Below, piece after piece: positions 32,773 to 43,525 of a stretch of 64,000 nucleotides of DNA (position 1 is its first letter; each line of letters begins with the position of its first letter). Origin of the DNA: Phialocephala subalpina (Eukaryota; Ascomycota; Leotiomycetes; Helotiales; Mollisiaceae); assembly GCA_900073065.1 (NCBI GenBank), contig FJOG01000011.1, positions 1,194,882 to 1,258,881 of the forward strand, read 5' to 3'. Under the pieces are notes generated by a model. That model was not told the origin of the DNA. It worked only from the letters and a program-made list of their open reading frames with translations, and made no database searches. The translations under genes were made by a program, and so were the position numbers.

Positions 32773-35700
32773 ATGGATGAACTCTCCGTCGAGCAACCAG
32801 CTGCAGGAGTACCAGTGCTCTTGACGGCCGATAGTATTGATCGCAATGCCAGAGCCTGCAGGGACCTGTTTGATGCCTGCGTCGCCAGCCCGGCCTTAAA
32901 AGACTATGCCTCCTCCATTCGATCCGCCCAAGGGGACTTCAATCTTTGGTGCTCAGGCATCAGAGCGATAAGCACGGGCAAGTCGTCGCTCGACTATCGC
33001 TTGAGAAACCACCATGACGTTCGGGAGGCTGTCTGTGACCTACTCACAAGCTTAGCCACCTCCCTAACAAAATGCGAGCAGAGAGTCGCTGGTGAGTTGA
33101 AGAACACAATGCCGCACATGATACTCTCTCCAGGTGCCTACCGGAGCGCTGACTCTGCGAATCTTAAGCACCACTCGAGCCCGAGCCATCCGGTGAGCCC
33201 AGTGAAGTCCTGGACTCATCGTCAAGCACAGCAAGCCCCGCCTCCTGGGATGCCATTTCAAACGAGGGGAGTGGGGAGGACTCTCTTGAAATGGACGATC
33301 CACTGAGTACGGATCCGGTCATAGCAGAACACATATCTTATGCTAGGACCATCCTCGATCAACTCGCTCGAATATCACTCGCTATTCGTAAAGCTGGAAC
33401 CAAATACCGGTTCGAGAAAGTTGACAAGGCCTTAGATGTTGACGCATTCAAGGATTTTCGCAGTCACCTTACTAGGATCATTCTGAGGGCATACTCAGAC
33501 ACTGAAGCGGCGCGCCTTACCTCTGAACAGAAGATGCTTCGAGCTTCGGACTATGAGAGATTAACACCAGTTCAAAAAGGACTTGTTCACGCCGACATTC
33601 TCAGGAAGCACCGTATTGAGTTCATTACGAAATCACGGTCTTCCAAGAAGCGCCCGAAGACCGACGAACTCGAAGGGCCAAATAAGCTACCCAGTTTAGC
33701 AGATCCTAACACTGATACCACCTCATACGTTAGTGGCAGTTCGAAGAGCCCCAAACCAACTCCCACTATATCCATTTCCCGACCACCAGCAGAGGTTGCA
33801 CAAAGAAAATCCACCACTGCATCCGCACTCTTTAGCACTGCTCCTACTGCTACCGATGTGGCTCCTGGGCTCGACATCAAGCGTTTCTTGTCAGGAAAGG
33901 CATCCTCAAAGGCCACCAACTTGACAAGAATAGGAGCGACCCAGCCTTATCCTCGCAGTCCAAAGTTTAAAACAGATGGGGCTTTGATATGTCCCTACTG
34001 TGACGATGTACTACCATCTTCCTATGCCAAAGACGAGCAGAGCTGGAGGTTTGTCCCCAAAGAAGTAATCCTTGCACTGCATAATGAAGTGTCCGAACTG
34101 ACCCAACACCCAGAGCGCACGTTGCTCAGGACATACTGCCCTACTCGTGCTTCGTCGAGGAATGCAACACCCCTTACGAGATGTATCTCACAGCAGAGAA
34201 GCTCCTTGCCCATATGGTCGAGAAGCATTCCTCAATGCGCTGGACATGCGACTACTGCCCCTCGAGAGATAAATCTAGCGAGCAGCGCAGCACCGACGCG
34301 CCACACGAGTTCACCAGCGCGGAGGCGTGGGTAGAGCATATGGAAAAGGTTCACAGCGACCGAGTCACGGCCAATCAGCGATCGACTCTTGCGGAATTGA
34401 ACAAACGACCGATGATGGGACCCCTTGCTTGCCCCCTCTGTGACTTCGTGATGGAGAATATGGGCTCGAAGATCGACGATCACATCTTGCAACATTTACA
34501 CGAGTTCGCACTCTGGGCTCTCCCCGAGGGTCCTGAAGCAATGAGTGACGAAAAGAGTAAGGCTTCCCAGGCATCTGGCACGCTCTCACATACGAAAGCG
34601 GCAAGCGGCGAAGTAGATCTTCCTTTGGAGTATCTCGCTACGGACCCTTCCCAGTTCGGCAACAATGTAGGGTCTCTATCGTTATTAGATATCGACTCTT
34701 CTTCATCCTTGGCAAATCTGTTATTGGACCGCGTTGGGAGCATTGCCTCCAGTTGGTACTCGAGTGACGCCACAACCGAACTTTGGGGCTCTCACCTCAG
34801 TAGGCTTCGCGATGTCCTCGAAACCTACGATCAAAGCCGTCAGGAGAAGTCTACGGATATCACGGGGGAAATGCTCCAAAGGCTTATCACAGAAACTTGT
34901 CATGATCTTTTGGATATTCTTGAAGTCCCACTGGGACCGCCGAAGGACCTCGCTAGACAAGGTAGGAGAGTTCCTCACATACCTACGGAGTATTTCGAGC
35001 GACGATGGCTATTTACCCGGCCCATTCACGTCTAATCCTAACTGACCGATCACAGCGGATTCTGTCTTTCACATGGATCTTCCCCAGAGGAACGCTGACT
35101 TCATCGGCCATGACGAGATATTAGTCGATCTGGATATCGAGTTATTTAGTCGTTCTAACGGTATTCTAACCTACGGATCTAAAAGTCAGGCAAAGCAGCA
35201 GTCTCGCGTTGTCCTCATGGGTGAGTCGGGCATCGGTAAGACCGCAGTCGCTGTGGAGCTGGCCTACCGAACTAGAGAGGAATGGGAGAACTGCTCGATC
35301 TTCTGGGTCAATGTAGAAGACATTGAACGGGTCGAGGAGTCATACCTGCGAATCTGGGAAGCTGTAGGGTCGCCACTCGGCCCCACCAACGACAGGATCC
35401 ATTCCCTGCTATACTACCTCACATGGACATTTAACGGCCGGTGGCTCATGATCCTCGACTGTCTTCAGCCCAAGAGTTTGCTATTTATGAGATCCATGGG
35501 CTGGTTTCCAGGGGCCCTTAAAGGTAGCCTTCTCATCACTGCCTCTGACTCACTCTGTCTCAGCCTCCTCAACCCGACCAAGATAGTTCAAGTCTCAGAT
35601 TTGGATGAGGCAGCCTCTCTAAAACTATTCACTAAGCTTCATCCTGGAGGGAGCCAACTACCTTCTTTGGATCTGTCAATTGCCAAATCCCTTGGCAATC

Positions 35701-38535
35701 GGACCGAAAACAAACTCCAGAAATTCCTGCAGTCTCTTCGCGTGACAGACCCGCGAGATGATCTGGAAGCCATTCGCAGGGCAAAGGGGGAGGGAGTCAA
35801 AGGGACTTGCGAATGGCTCTTTAACGTAAACGAATATCGTGCTTGGGAGCACAAAGACAGGCCTCAGCTTCTTCGACTACAGGGCGGTCCAGGCATGGGG
35901 AAGACGATGATATCCAGCTTTCTAGTGGATAAACTTGAAGAGAAGGAAAGACAAGATTCTACGATGACACTGGCATACTACTTCTGCGACAATAAAGACG
36001 AAAGACGTAATACAGCTTTGGTCTTGCTCCGTGGCCTTCTCTTTCAGCTATTGAGTAAACGACCTGACCTCTTCAAACACGCCGAAAAGGATTATGATGT
36101 GATGAAAGATCAACTCCCTAAGCTTTTCGAAAATCTACATCCTCTCTGGAGGATCATCCGAAGCATGCTGAAGGACCGTGAAGCTGGCAAGGTCTATATT
36201 CTCGTGGATGCTCTGGACGAGTGTGAAGGGTCGTCACGGAAGGACTTTCTTGACCTTCTTCAGATTCTATTTACTTCGCAGTCATTGGACGAACCCACGA
36301 ACCTCAAGTTTCTCATCACCTGCAGGCCAGAGCTAGAAATGGACGAGACCCTGCACAGCGTCGGAGGTTGTCTGTATCTGGACCCTGCCAAGATCAGTGC
36401 CGACCTATCCCAGTTCATTGACCACAAGGTTGACAAACTGCCCAGCCGCTACCCAGTCGCACTGAAGCAAGAAATAAAGGCCGCGTTGAAAAAGCGAGCC
36501 GGAGGCACCTTTTTATGGGCGTCGCTTGTCCTTGACGACATTTCTAAGACCAAGATGACCTCCAAGGTTATGGGAAAGCTTCAACAGGTACCTCCGAGTC
36601 TAGGTGCAGTGTACAAGAGGATTCTAAACAATATCGATGATGAGTACAGGGAAGAAGCAATGCTTATTCTTCGATGGGTGGTCATTGCACGGCGGCCTCT
36701 AACCGTTCGTGAACTCGCAATGGCGCGCGCTCTACATCTGCCAGAGTGGGAAAACAACATCCCACCGGCAGATACTCTGGACGAACTGGAGGATGACTTC
36801 AGAATATGCGAGCCCCTGCTCTACCGAGATCCCGAAAGTGACGCCATCAATCTCGTGCACCAATCCTTGAAAGATTATCTTCTTGGTGAAGACCTCCGGG
36901 GGAATGGAGAACTCTCACAGTATCATGTGGCAGAAGATAAGACAAATATCCTCATATTTCAGATTTGCTGGAGATACCTAAGCATGGAAGAATTTGACCG
37001 AGGGAACAAGATCATCAGTCGCCGTCGAAATAACAGGCTAGAGGAAGAGTATCTGTCTGAAAAATATTTACGAGAACATTGCTTCCTCCGCTACGCATCT
37101 CAAGAATGGCAGGAGCACGCAGTGGCAGCTAGTCCGGCCTTGGTAATTGACTACGAATTCAAGAAGGACGCTTTAGCTAAAGTGTCGACATTACGTGATT
37201 CTTGGCTGTTCCGAGCAGCTAAAGAAGGACAACAGGCGGTGGTGCGGCTGCTGCTAGAGAATGGCGCTGAGCTAGAGACCAAGGATGGGTATAGTCAGAC
37301 GCCGCTGTCGTGGGCTGCCCGGAAGGGGCACGAGGCCGTCGTGAAGCTGCTGCTGGACAAGGGCGCTGAGCTAGAGACCAAGGATGGGTATAGTCAGACG
37401 CCGCTGTCGTGGGCTGCCCGGAACGGGCACGAGGCCATCGTGAAGCTGCTGCTGGACAAGGGCGCTGAGCTAGAGACCAAGGATAGGTATAGTCAGACGC
37501 CGCTGTCGTGGGCTGCCCGGAAGGGGCACGAGGCCATCGTGAAGCANNNNNNNNNNNNNNNNNNNNNNNNNNNNNNNNNNNNNNNNNNNNNNNNNNNNNN
37601 NNNNNNNNNNNNNNNNNNNNNNNNNNNNNNNNNNNNNNNNNNNNNNNNNNNNNNNNNNNNNNNNNNNNNNNNNNNNNNNNNNNNNNNNNNNNNNNNNNNN
37701 NNNNNNNNNNNNNNNNNNNNNNNNNNNNNNNNNNNNNNNNNNNNNNNNNNNNNNNNNNNNNNNNNNNNNNNNNNNNNNNNNNNNNNNNNNNNNNNNNNNN
37801 NNNNNNNNNNNNNNNNNNNNNNNNNNNNNNNNNNNNNNNNNNNNNNNNNNNNNNNNNNNNNNNNNNNNNNNNNNNNNNNNNNNNNNNNNNNNNNNNNNNN
37901 NNNNNNNNNNNNNNNNNNNNNNNNNNNNNNNNNNNNNNNNNNNNNNNNNNNNNNNNNNNNNNNNNNNNNNNNNNNNNNNNNNNNNNNNNNNNNNNNNNNN
38001 NNNNNNNNNNNNNNNNNNNNNNNNNNNNNNNNNNNNNNNNNNNNNNNNNNNNNNNNNNNNNNNNNNNNNNNNNNNNNNNNNNNNNNCCGAGCTAGAGACC
38101 AAGGATAAAGATGCCCAGACGCCGCTGTCGTGGGCTGCTCAGAAGGGGCACGAGGCCGTCGTGAAGCTGCTGCTGGACAAGGGCGCTGAGCTAGAGACCA
38201 AGGACGGGTAGTATGGTCAGACGCCGCTGTGGTGGGCTGCTCAGAAGGGGCACGAGGCTGTCGTGAAGCTGCTGCTTGATACAGGCAAGGTCGATGTCGA
38301 CGCGAAGGATGAGGACGGTTCGACGCCGCTGTCGTGGGCTGCCCGGAACGGGCACGAGGCTGTCGTCAGGCTGCTGCTTGATAATGGCGCAGATATCAGC
38401 ACAGAGAACAGAAGTAGCTAGACTACCTTACAACTAGCAGTACTCAATAGTCATGACAGTGTAGAACAGCTCTTGGTAATACGCGGGGTACTTGAGCCAG
38501 AAGACTTTTATGGGCTTCAAAAACTGTTTTTGTAA
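32773..38535 (+). CDS. C2H2 - NB-ARC - NACHT - ankyrin NLR-type protein
   Basis: Exons 32773-33091, 33169-34048, 34114-34961 and 35056 onward join in frame through canonical introns (GTGAGT...CTTAAG with CGCTGAC branch; GTTTGT...CCCAG; GTAGGA...ATCACAG with CTAACTGAC branch). The N-terminus has the fungal SLDYRLRNHHDVRE-type domain, then four C2H2-like fingers (about residues 370-560). Next is an NB-ARC-like P-loop (VLMGESGIGKTAVAVELAY, about residue 737; Walker B WLMILDCL). About 220 residues later comes a complete NACHT domain (LRLQGGPGMGKTMISSFLVD, Walker B VYILVDALDECEG). Ankyrin repeats follow, with a 540-N gap at 37547-38086. An extra TAG codon (38208-38210) and a TAG at a Trp position near 38420 cut the C-terminus, so the annotated end at 38535 is that of the ancestral frame. 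Confidence 0.8.
37266..38420 (+). repeat. homogenised ankyrin repeat array, 99-bp units
   Basis: Units starting gctgagctagagaccaagga recur every 99 bp (33 codons; 37266, 37365, 37464, and again after the gap). They are almost identical at DNA level: QTPLSWAARKGHEAVVKLLL, then DKGAELETKD. The assembly gap 37547-38086 (540 N, not a multiple of 99) falls inside the array, most likely because repeats collapsed. After the gap the units diverge towards the end. Confidence 0.88.
37547..38086. other. assembly gap (540 N)
   Basis: The run of N lies within the ankyrin array. The true number of units is unknown. Confidence 0.99.
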
Positions 38536-38965
38536 AGCAGTATTTAAATTGTATTATATATATTTTTATAACTTTGATAAAATGCTACTACTGGGCGATT
38601 TCTAATCATGCTGAATGACTCAATCGGAATATTCTAGAAGCTTTACTTTCATTCTTCAGGCTACTTAATTCTAATGCTCTCTCAATTTAAAGTTATCTGG
38701 GCAATCCGAGCAATGGTGATCTGTGACAGATAATATAATGCTCGGATATCTCCGTCATTTTGATTGGGCCAAAAAGTATCTTATTCTTCAATGTCTACAA
38801 GGGCCAAAACTTGAACTTAAACATTACTTTTGAATGTCAAATATCAAATTTAACCAGGAACTAGATAATCAAATGCGGAGCGCGCAGCGCGACGCTAGGC
38901 ACTCGTTTTTTTTAATAAGATTGTGTACCACTCACGTGCTGTACTGTCACATGTTGTAACGCCAC
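38536..38965. other. intergenic, no gene recognised
   Basis: AT-rich sequence with no coding pattern. A short palindromic GC patch (gcggagcgcgcagcgcgacgc, 38875-38895) stands out but is unassigned. Confidence 0.4.
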
Positions 38966-39150
38966 GTGATATTCCTCGAAAGTTCGACTCTCTTTAGCTT
39001 TATAAAGAAAGGGGTATGTTCACATATGGATGCCCTTAAGCTAATAGAGGAATGCGTATCTTTACAGGCCCGGATCTTAGGTGCTAATCATCCTTATACT
39101 TCGTTTTCCATAATATTATATAGATGGCAGATAGAAATTGAGATTGGTGG
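38966..39150 (+). pseudogene. TPR (kinesin light chain-like) repeat fragment
   Basis: The reading KGVCSHMDALKLIEECVSLQ, then ARILGANHPYTSFS, matches one and a half units of the TPR repeats (A--L-EECV-L--RILG-NHP-T) that end many fungal NB-ARC-TPR proteins. There is no start codon and no remaining domain, so it is a relic of another NLR-type gene. Confidence 0.6.
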
Positions 39151-39380
39151 CTTAGCCGACAAAAATCCGGGTAATAAGATCTTTTCGAGAATTCTATACT
39201 AACCGATTTTGGCTAGTCAGTTTCAGGACCTTTGATATGTGGAAGGCCATTAAGGCAGGAAGGATGCACGGCCCACGTTGCGCGTTGCCGAGGGCGCTAG
39301 TCAAAACAAATCGCCTCGATCGCATTAATATTGGCTTTGACTATTCTTTTAACGATAATACCATAACGATTCGACTTGCG

Positions 39381-40118
39381 ATGCCTCGAGTTGCGCAAAA
39401 CCCCCGCGGAGCTAGCAATAGCCGAGTGGCTTCCGGTTCTATTGCTGCGTCGCCTTTCAAGTCGCCGGTTAAGTACGATTTCGTTGACGTGCAAATCCAC
39501 TTCTTTTAATATGCACTTAAGATTCCTCTAAACGATAACGCGCAAAAGAAGGCGAAGCGGCTGCAATCACAGCATGCTCTCCATGATATACACATAAATC
39601 AAATCAAAGCTACGGCGTCTTTTATGCGAAAACTCACTAATTTCAAACGAGCAGGTAGTTCTTCGCTATCCTCTAACCCCAAAACACTGCGATAAACACT
39701 AGGAAAGGAAAATAATCTTGACGGAGGAGTCATAATAATCGGTGGAACGGCTGTTACTCCCATGAAGCGTGTGCTAATACTAGCTAATTTCGAGGAATAG
39801 ATAAAGATGGCCACAGATAACAAGATCAATATAGCCAATTCTTAGAGCTTCGCTCTTATCGATTATTTCCACGACATGTCCCTGCTGAAGGAAGGCGACG
39901 GCATTAATTTCCAAAAAGCCAGTTGTACCTTAAATGGCTATGTCAAGATTTATACTAGTAGAGTCGATAGCGTAGCCACCGAGACCGGCAAACTTCTAAG
40001 CGGCCTAGCAGACGGTAGCAATGGCAAGAAGAAGAAGAGCGAAAGCGAAGAAGGGGAAGAAAGTAAAGAAGAGGTAAAGAATGAAAACGGAGTTGTCAGG
40101 AAGAGGCCAAAGAAGCGA
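39381..40118 (+). pseudogene. RIP-damaged copy of the 5' part of a condensin subunit 2 (BRN1/CAP-H) gene
   Basis: Starting at an ATG (MPRVAQNPRGASNSRV), the frame continues as IPLNDNAQKKAKRLQSQHAL, then INQIKATASFMRKLTNFKRA, MATDNKINIANS, SFALIDYFHDMSLLKEGDGI and KIYTSRVDSVATETGKLLSG. This is the unmistakable N-terminal half of the non-SMC condensin subunit 2, a chromosome compaction factor found as a single essential copy. Stops replace Trp in FEEW- and NSW-type positions (TAG), and one Arg/Gln-type position (TAA). The copy ends at what looks like an authentic donor (GTAAGT at 40119). About 33 nt between VD and IPLND resemble a shrunken intron. It is a partial duplicate, not the working gene. 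Confidence 0.85.
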
Positions 40119-40391
40119 GTAAGTCAACATAACTTTCTCACGTTTGTTTCGAATTTTGGGCCGCTATTTTGATATCTATTAAAGTGTATCTCATGAAGTT
40201 TTGGCAGTGTGGATTAAACACTCGAATTAAGTTGAATTGTAAGCGCGATTTATCCCAAGCACTTTTAGTGAATACGACTGCTTCTCTCGGCTATCACTCC
40301 ACCTTGCCAAGTAACAACGGCAAAAATAACGACATTTGACCATTATTCTATCGTTACACGCTATTTGTAGCCGAATAACAGTTTCTTTGCC

Positions 40392-40432
40392 ACATACGAC
40401 CATAGACTGAGAATTAGGCATGCCCACTGAGA
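40392..40432 (+). pseudogene. 5S rRNA 5' fragment
   Basis: acatacgaccatagactgag is the conserved beginning of fungal 5S rRNA (ACATACGACCATA...), followed by gaattaggcatgccc, which resembles the next segment. The 3' half is missing. Confidence 0.6.
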
Positions 40433-40717
40433 ATATCCAAGTAGGAAAGCCGGTTTTGCAAGCATAAACCGAGTCTAGTTATCGCGTAAAATTGTAGCAT
40501 TCTATCTCCTGCAAATCCACTTTGGGCGTGTAATGCCTCAGGCAGCGCGGAGGAACTCGTCCCCGAGCTGACATTTAGGCAGCAGCGTTCTATTTCCACT
40601 TAGCTGCCAAGAACCAAGTTTCAAGTTCTTTGATTGGAAAGTCGAGATCCAAGCGAAGGAAAAAGCGGCGGTCGAGATCTAAGTTCCGAGAGCCCGAGCA
40701 CTAATCACTGGATCCAC

Positions 40718-40793
40718 GATCTGAGGCTGCGGCACCGCCAGACGCAGGAGAATTGGGCATCCCGTCCGCTCTGCCATACACAAGCCTCAGATC
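40718..40793 (+). repeat. 5S rRNA-derived repeat flanked by an 11-bp inverted repeat
   Basis: The middle (40748-40785, gaattgggcatcccgtccgc, then tctgccatacacaagc) matches the internal promoter segment of fungal 5S rRNA (GGG-TCCCGTCCGCTCT-CC-TA--AAGC). It is enclosed by gatctgaggct (40718-40728) and agcctcagatc (40783-40793), a perfect 11-bp inverted repeat. A related but decayed copy lies at 10506-10600. This could be a 5S-derived SINE. Confidence 0.5.
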
Positions 40794-41061
40794 GGCCGAA
40801 TAAAATTTTGGTGATATGCACCTTTACAAGCAAGGAAAAGTATTCCATTGGTTTCTTGGTCATTGGCGGATACGAAAAACAACATCTGCAAAAGTATCTA
40901 CAAAAGAACTGAATCATCCTCCGCAACTTTTCCTCAAATAAGATCGGTTTAGCTATCCTCGTTGCACTCTTCACGCTCTGCCTCCACTTCTCCTAGAAGA
41001 CCCACCCTTATACATTCCCTTGCCTTTCCCTCCAGCATGTTGATTCAAGAGTACATTTGTC

Positions 41062-42082
41062 CTACGAAGTATGAACAAACGTCTCCCCAGCAACATTCAG
41101 TGCATCGTTGGTAACAAAGTAGTCAGCCATGAATGGGCTATACCGATCAATATAGCTCTGAGCATCCAGCCATGGGATGGCAACGTCTAAGAAGTTGCTC
41201 ATAAGCTGGACGTCACTAGTTGGCATTGGCGAGAACTCGGTGACCCAGATGAGCATGGTGGTCCCGAAGAAGCTATTCACCTGGCTTGCTGTCGATTCAA
41301 TGTAAACGATGAAGGAATTCGCCTGGTCCACGGCACTTTGTCCAGTTGTCCCATACCAATGTAGTGCCTGAGCACTGCATCTGAACTGCGACGGCCCCTC
41401 TCCACTCGGGGGCTTGATGTTGGTAAAATCTTTCAACCACGTGAGGCCCGAGGGTCCCCCAGGAGGCCGCTGGCTGGTTATCGGAGGTGATGGCAGGGCA
41501 GACAAGGCTTGCGCCCCCGTCGTAGAACTGGAACATGTCGTCGCCCCAAGCGTTGTATGCGGCTTGTGGCGAGGCATCGCAGCCGCCGTTGGCATTCGTC
41601 ATGTCGGGCTCGTTGTAACCCAGCACCCACGGGCTATCGTTCTTGATCATGGCGAGGACGGCAGCGGTATCGCCTTCACTACCCGGGCCCTAATACATAG
41701 GGATTTGCTGGAACAAAGGCGCGTCTGCGGTTGAGGCCCAGTTATAGGCCCAGGTGGTGGAGCCAGATGTGGATAGGACGCTGGTGAGGGCGCCATTGCT
41801 GTAAGCCAGGCCCTTCTTGTCGCCATACGGGGCTTTAACTCATTAGCATATTGAAAAGCCATTTTGATTGATGGGAGCTCCCAGAGCTGGGAGTTTTGGG
41901 GGAGGTGCAAACAGATTGTGTCCGTTTGTTGCTCCTGAAACAACTCCTAGCTCCTGGAGCTCCCATAAGAAACGGTAGGATTTTAGTATGAGAATAAGTT
42001 GCTCACCATCAGAGCGTCGAGTCAGGTTTGCCAGTGCTACTGTCACAACTGCTACCAAGGCTGTAGCAAAAAAGGCTTTCAT
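41062..42082 (-). pseudogene. GH128-type (asl1-like) glycosyl hydrolase pseudogene
   Basis: The ATG at 42082 begins a signal peptide (MKAFFATALVAVVTVALA). After a 174-nt phase-1 intron (42006-41833) comes the asl1-like glycosidase domain: KKGLAYSNGALTSVL, TWAYNWAS, VLGYNEPDM (with the acid/base Glu), TWLKDFTNIKPPSG, ALHWYG and MLIWVTEFSPM (with the nucleophile Glu). GH128 enzymes cut beta-1,3-glucan and are secreted or wall-bound. Two lesions are seen: TAG at 41691-41693, where PM-W-G is expected (Trp to stop), and one extra G in the GGGGG run near 41457, which shifts the frame. Both catalytic Glu residues remain, so inactivation looks recent. Confidence 0.8.
41833..42006 (-). repeat. introner-like element, copy 2 (intron of the GH128 gene)
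   Basis: This 174-nt intron runs from GTGAGC to AGTTAAAG and is homologous over its length to the intron at 1863-2050. It shows the CTTATT..CATACTAA block after the donor, an imperfect inverted repeat (gggagctcccagagctggga at 41873-41892 against its partner at 41945-41964; 20 of 23 positions pair over the full 23-nt arms), the inner stem caaacaga/tccgtttg with loop ttgtg, GGCTTTT, and a TGCTAAT branch before the acceptor. Like copy 1 it interrupts a codon in phase 1. The host genes are unrelated. Confidence 0.8.
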
Positions 42083-42283
42083 AATTTGCAAAGAGAGATT
42101 GAAAATCTACTAAAAAGTGTGGTGTTGAATGAGTCAAAGGAGTAATAGTACGATGCCAAGCTGCTGTAGCATAGGAGAGACCGAAAGAAATCCAGGAGAT
42201 ACGACCTAACTTTTATAGATGGCTGAACACTGGTTCGGTGAGGATGGATGCTATGCTTCATGACCATTTTGATCGGACGCTCC

Positions 42284-42660
42284 GTACAGGAGACAAGAGA
42301 GAAGGAAGGAAGAATTGGAACTTTGCAATCATTCTGCACATTGGCATGGTATAATGGTGTGCCATTACGGTTTATGAGGCGACTCAAATAAATACTACCA
42401 AAAGGTGTTTCGATTAGTAACGTTTGGAAACAATATGGCATACTGTATATGCAAATTTGAATATCAAGCTAGGAATTATGTAGACCACATTCATCCCAGC
42501 CCTCTATACAGGAGACTAAAGAGAAAACTCAAGCAAATACCGCCGAGAGGTGTTTGAATGTTTCGATTAATCACGTTCGGGAGCAATGTGGTATGCTTTA
42601 CGTACAGATTCGAACGTCAGGCTAGGAACTATGCAGACCACATTCGTCCCACAAAATGAA
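42284..42660. repeat. degenerate direct repeat
   Basis: The segment with tacaggaga-acaagagaga (42284) and, further on, tttcgattagtaacgtttgg, then gctaggaattatgtagacca, is repeated with transitions at 42507-42660 (tacaggagactaaagaga, tttcgattaatcacgttcgg, gctaggaactatgcagacca). The spacing is 158 bp for the conserved part, and the first copy has an extra internal stretch. It lies upstream of the GH128 pseudogene and has no coding function. Confidence 0.6.
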
Positions 42661-43525
42661 GGAGTCCATCCTGCAAGATCGAAAGGTTTCTCAGACCGTA
42701 TTTCGAACCCGGGACGTAAGCCTGAAAATTCTTGAAAGATCATTTTCAACAGTCGATCATTGATTACTGTACTTCCATCACAAAAAGACTAATTTTTGTA
42801 TCGAAATCAGACCTTGTACTCTTAATAATTATAGAGGAAACTAGCGACCAAAAACATAGAGCAATAAGTGATATTAGGGACTTGGCCCCTGCCTACTTTT
42901 GACTACACCGCGCCCTAGCTGTGGAAGTCATGCAGGAACTTCCTGTAGGATCTAGAAGATCAGATGAAGTGGTTCGTGCTCGCGAACAAGGAAACCGGAC
43001 AGCGCCAGTGAAAACATTAGATCACAGTCATGCAGGCCATGCCTCGTGGTGACAAGCTTTGAGCCCTTGTAAGTCAGGGTCTTGCATTCGAATGACGAGA
43101 GGCTTTCTTCGCTCTGGCCCTGGCCACAAATTGAATGAGGAAGGCGACTTCCAAAATCTAGCTAGGAAGGATTCAAAGGACTATATCGATTCCTACCGTC
43201 TGCCTACGCGGACTTCTAGCCAATGGCACTCCCCGGCTCGCATTAAAAACCCCTTAATGCCTTCCTATCTAAACGTGACCCTTCAAAAGAGCAGGAGACC
43301 AATTACTTTCCTCACATACAGATGTTTAATGAACTGTGCCTTTGAAAACGAAAGAAGAAAGAACGTGGTGATAGAAAGGGGAGCTGAAAGGGCCAGCTGT
43401 CACGTGCCCTAATTTGGACCGCGCTGGAACATTCTTGAGGATATAAAACCGCTGGTTCTGCCATAGAAAACAAACAACCCCCAACCCCTTCCACCGTCCC
43501 TCCCCCTCCAACTCCAACTCGACCT
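42661..43525. other. no gene recognised
   Basis: Mixed sequence without a supported gene; a C-rich tract lies at 43480-43525. Confidence 0.4.

Larger units (their letters stand above)
40119..41061. other. relic-rich stretch without a gene
   Basis: The stretch holds two 5S rRNA-like fragments (40392-40432 and 40718-40793) and weakly related C-rich readings on the minus strand (CRYFCRC near 40330 and again near 40880), which suggests a duplicated unknown repeat. No intact coding sequence is seen. Confidence 0.45.
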
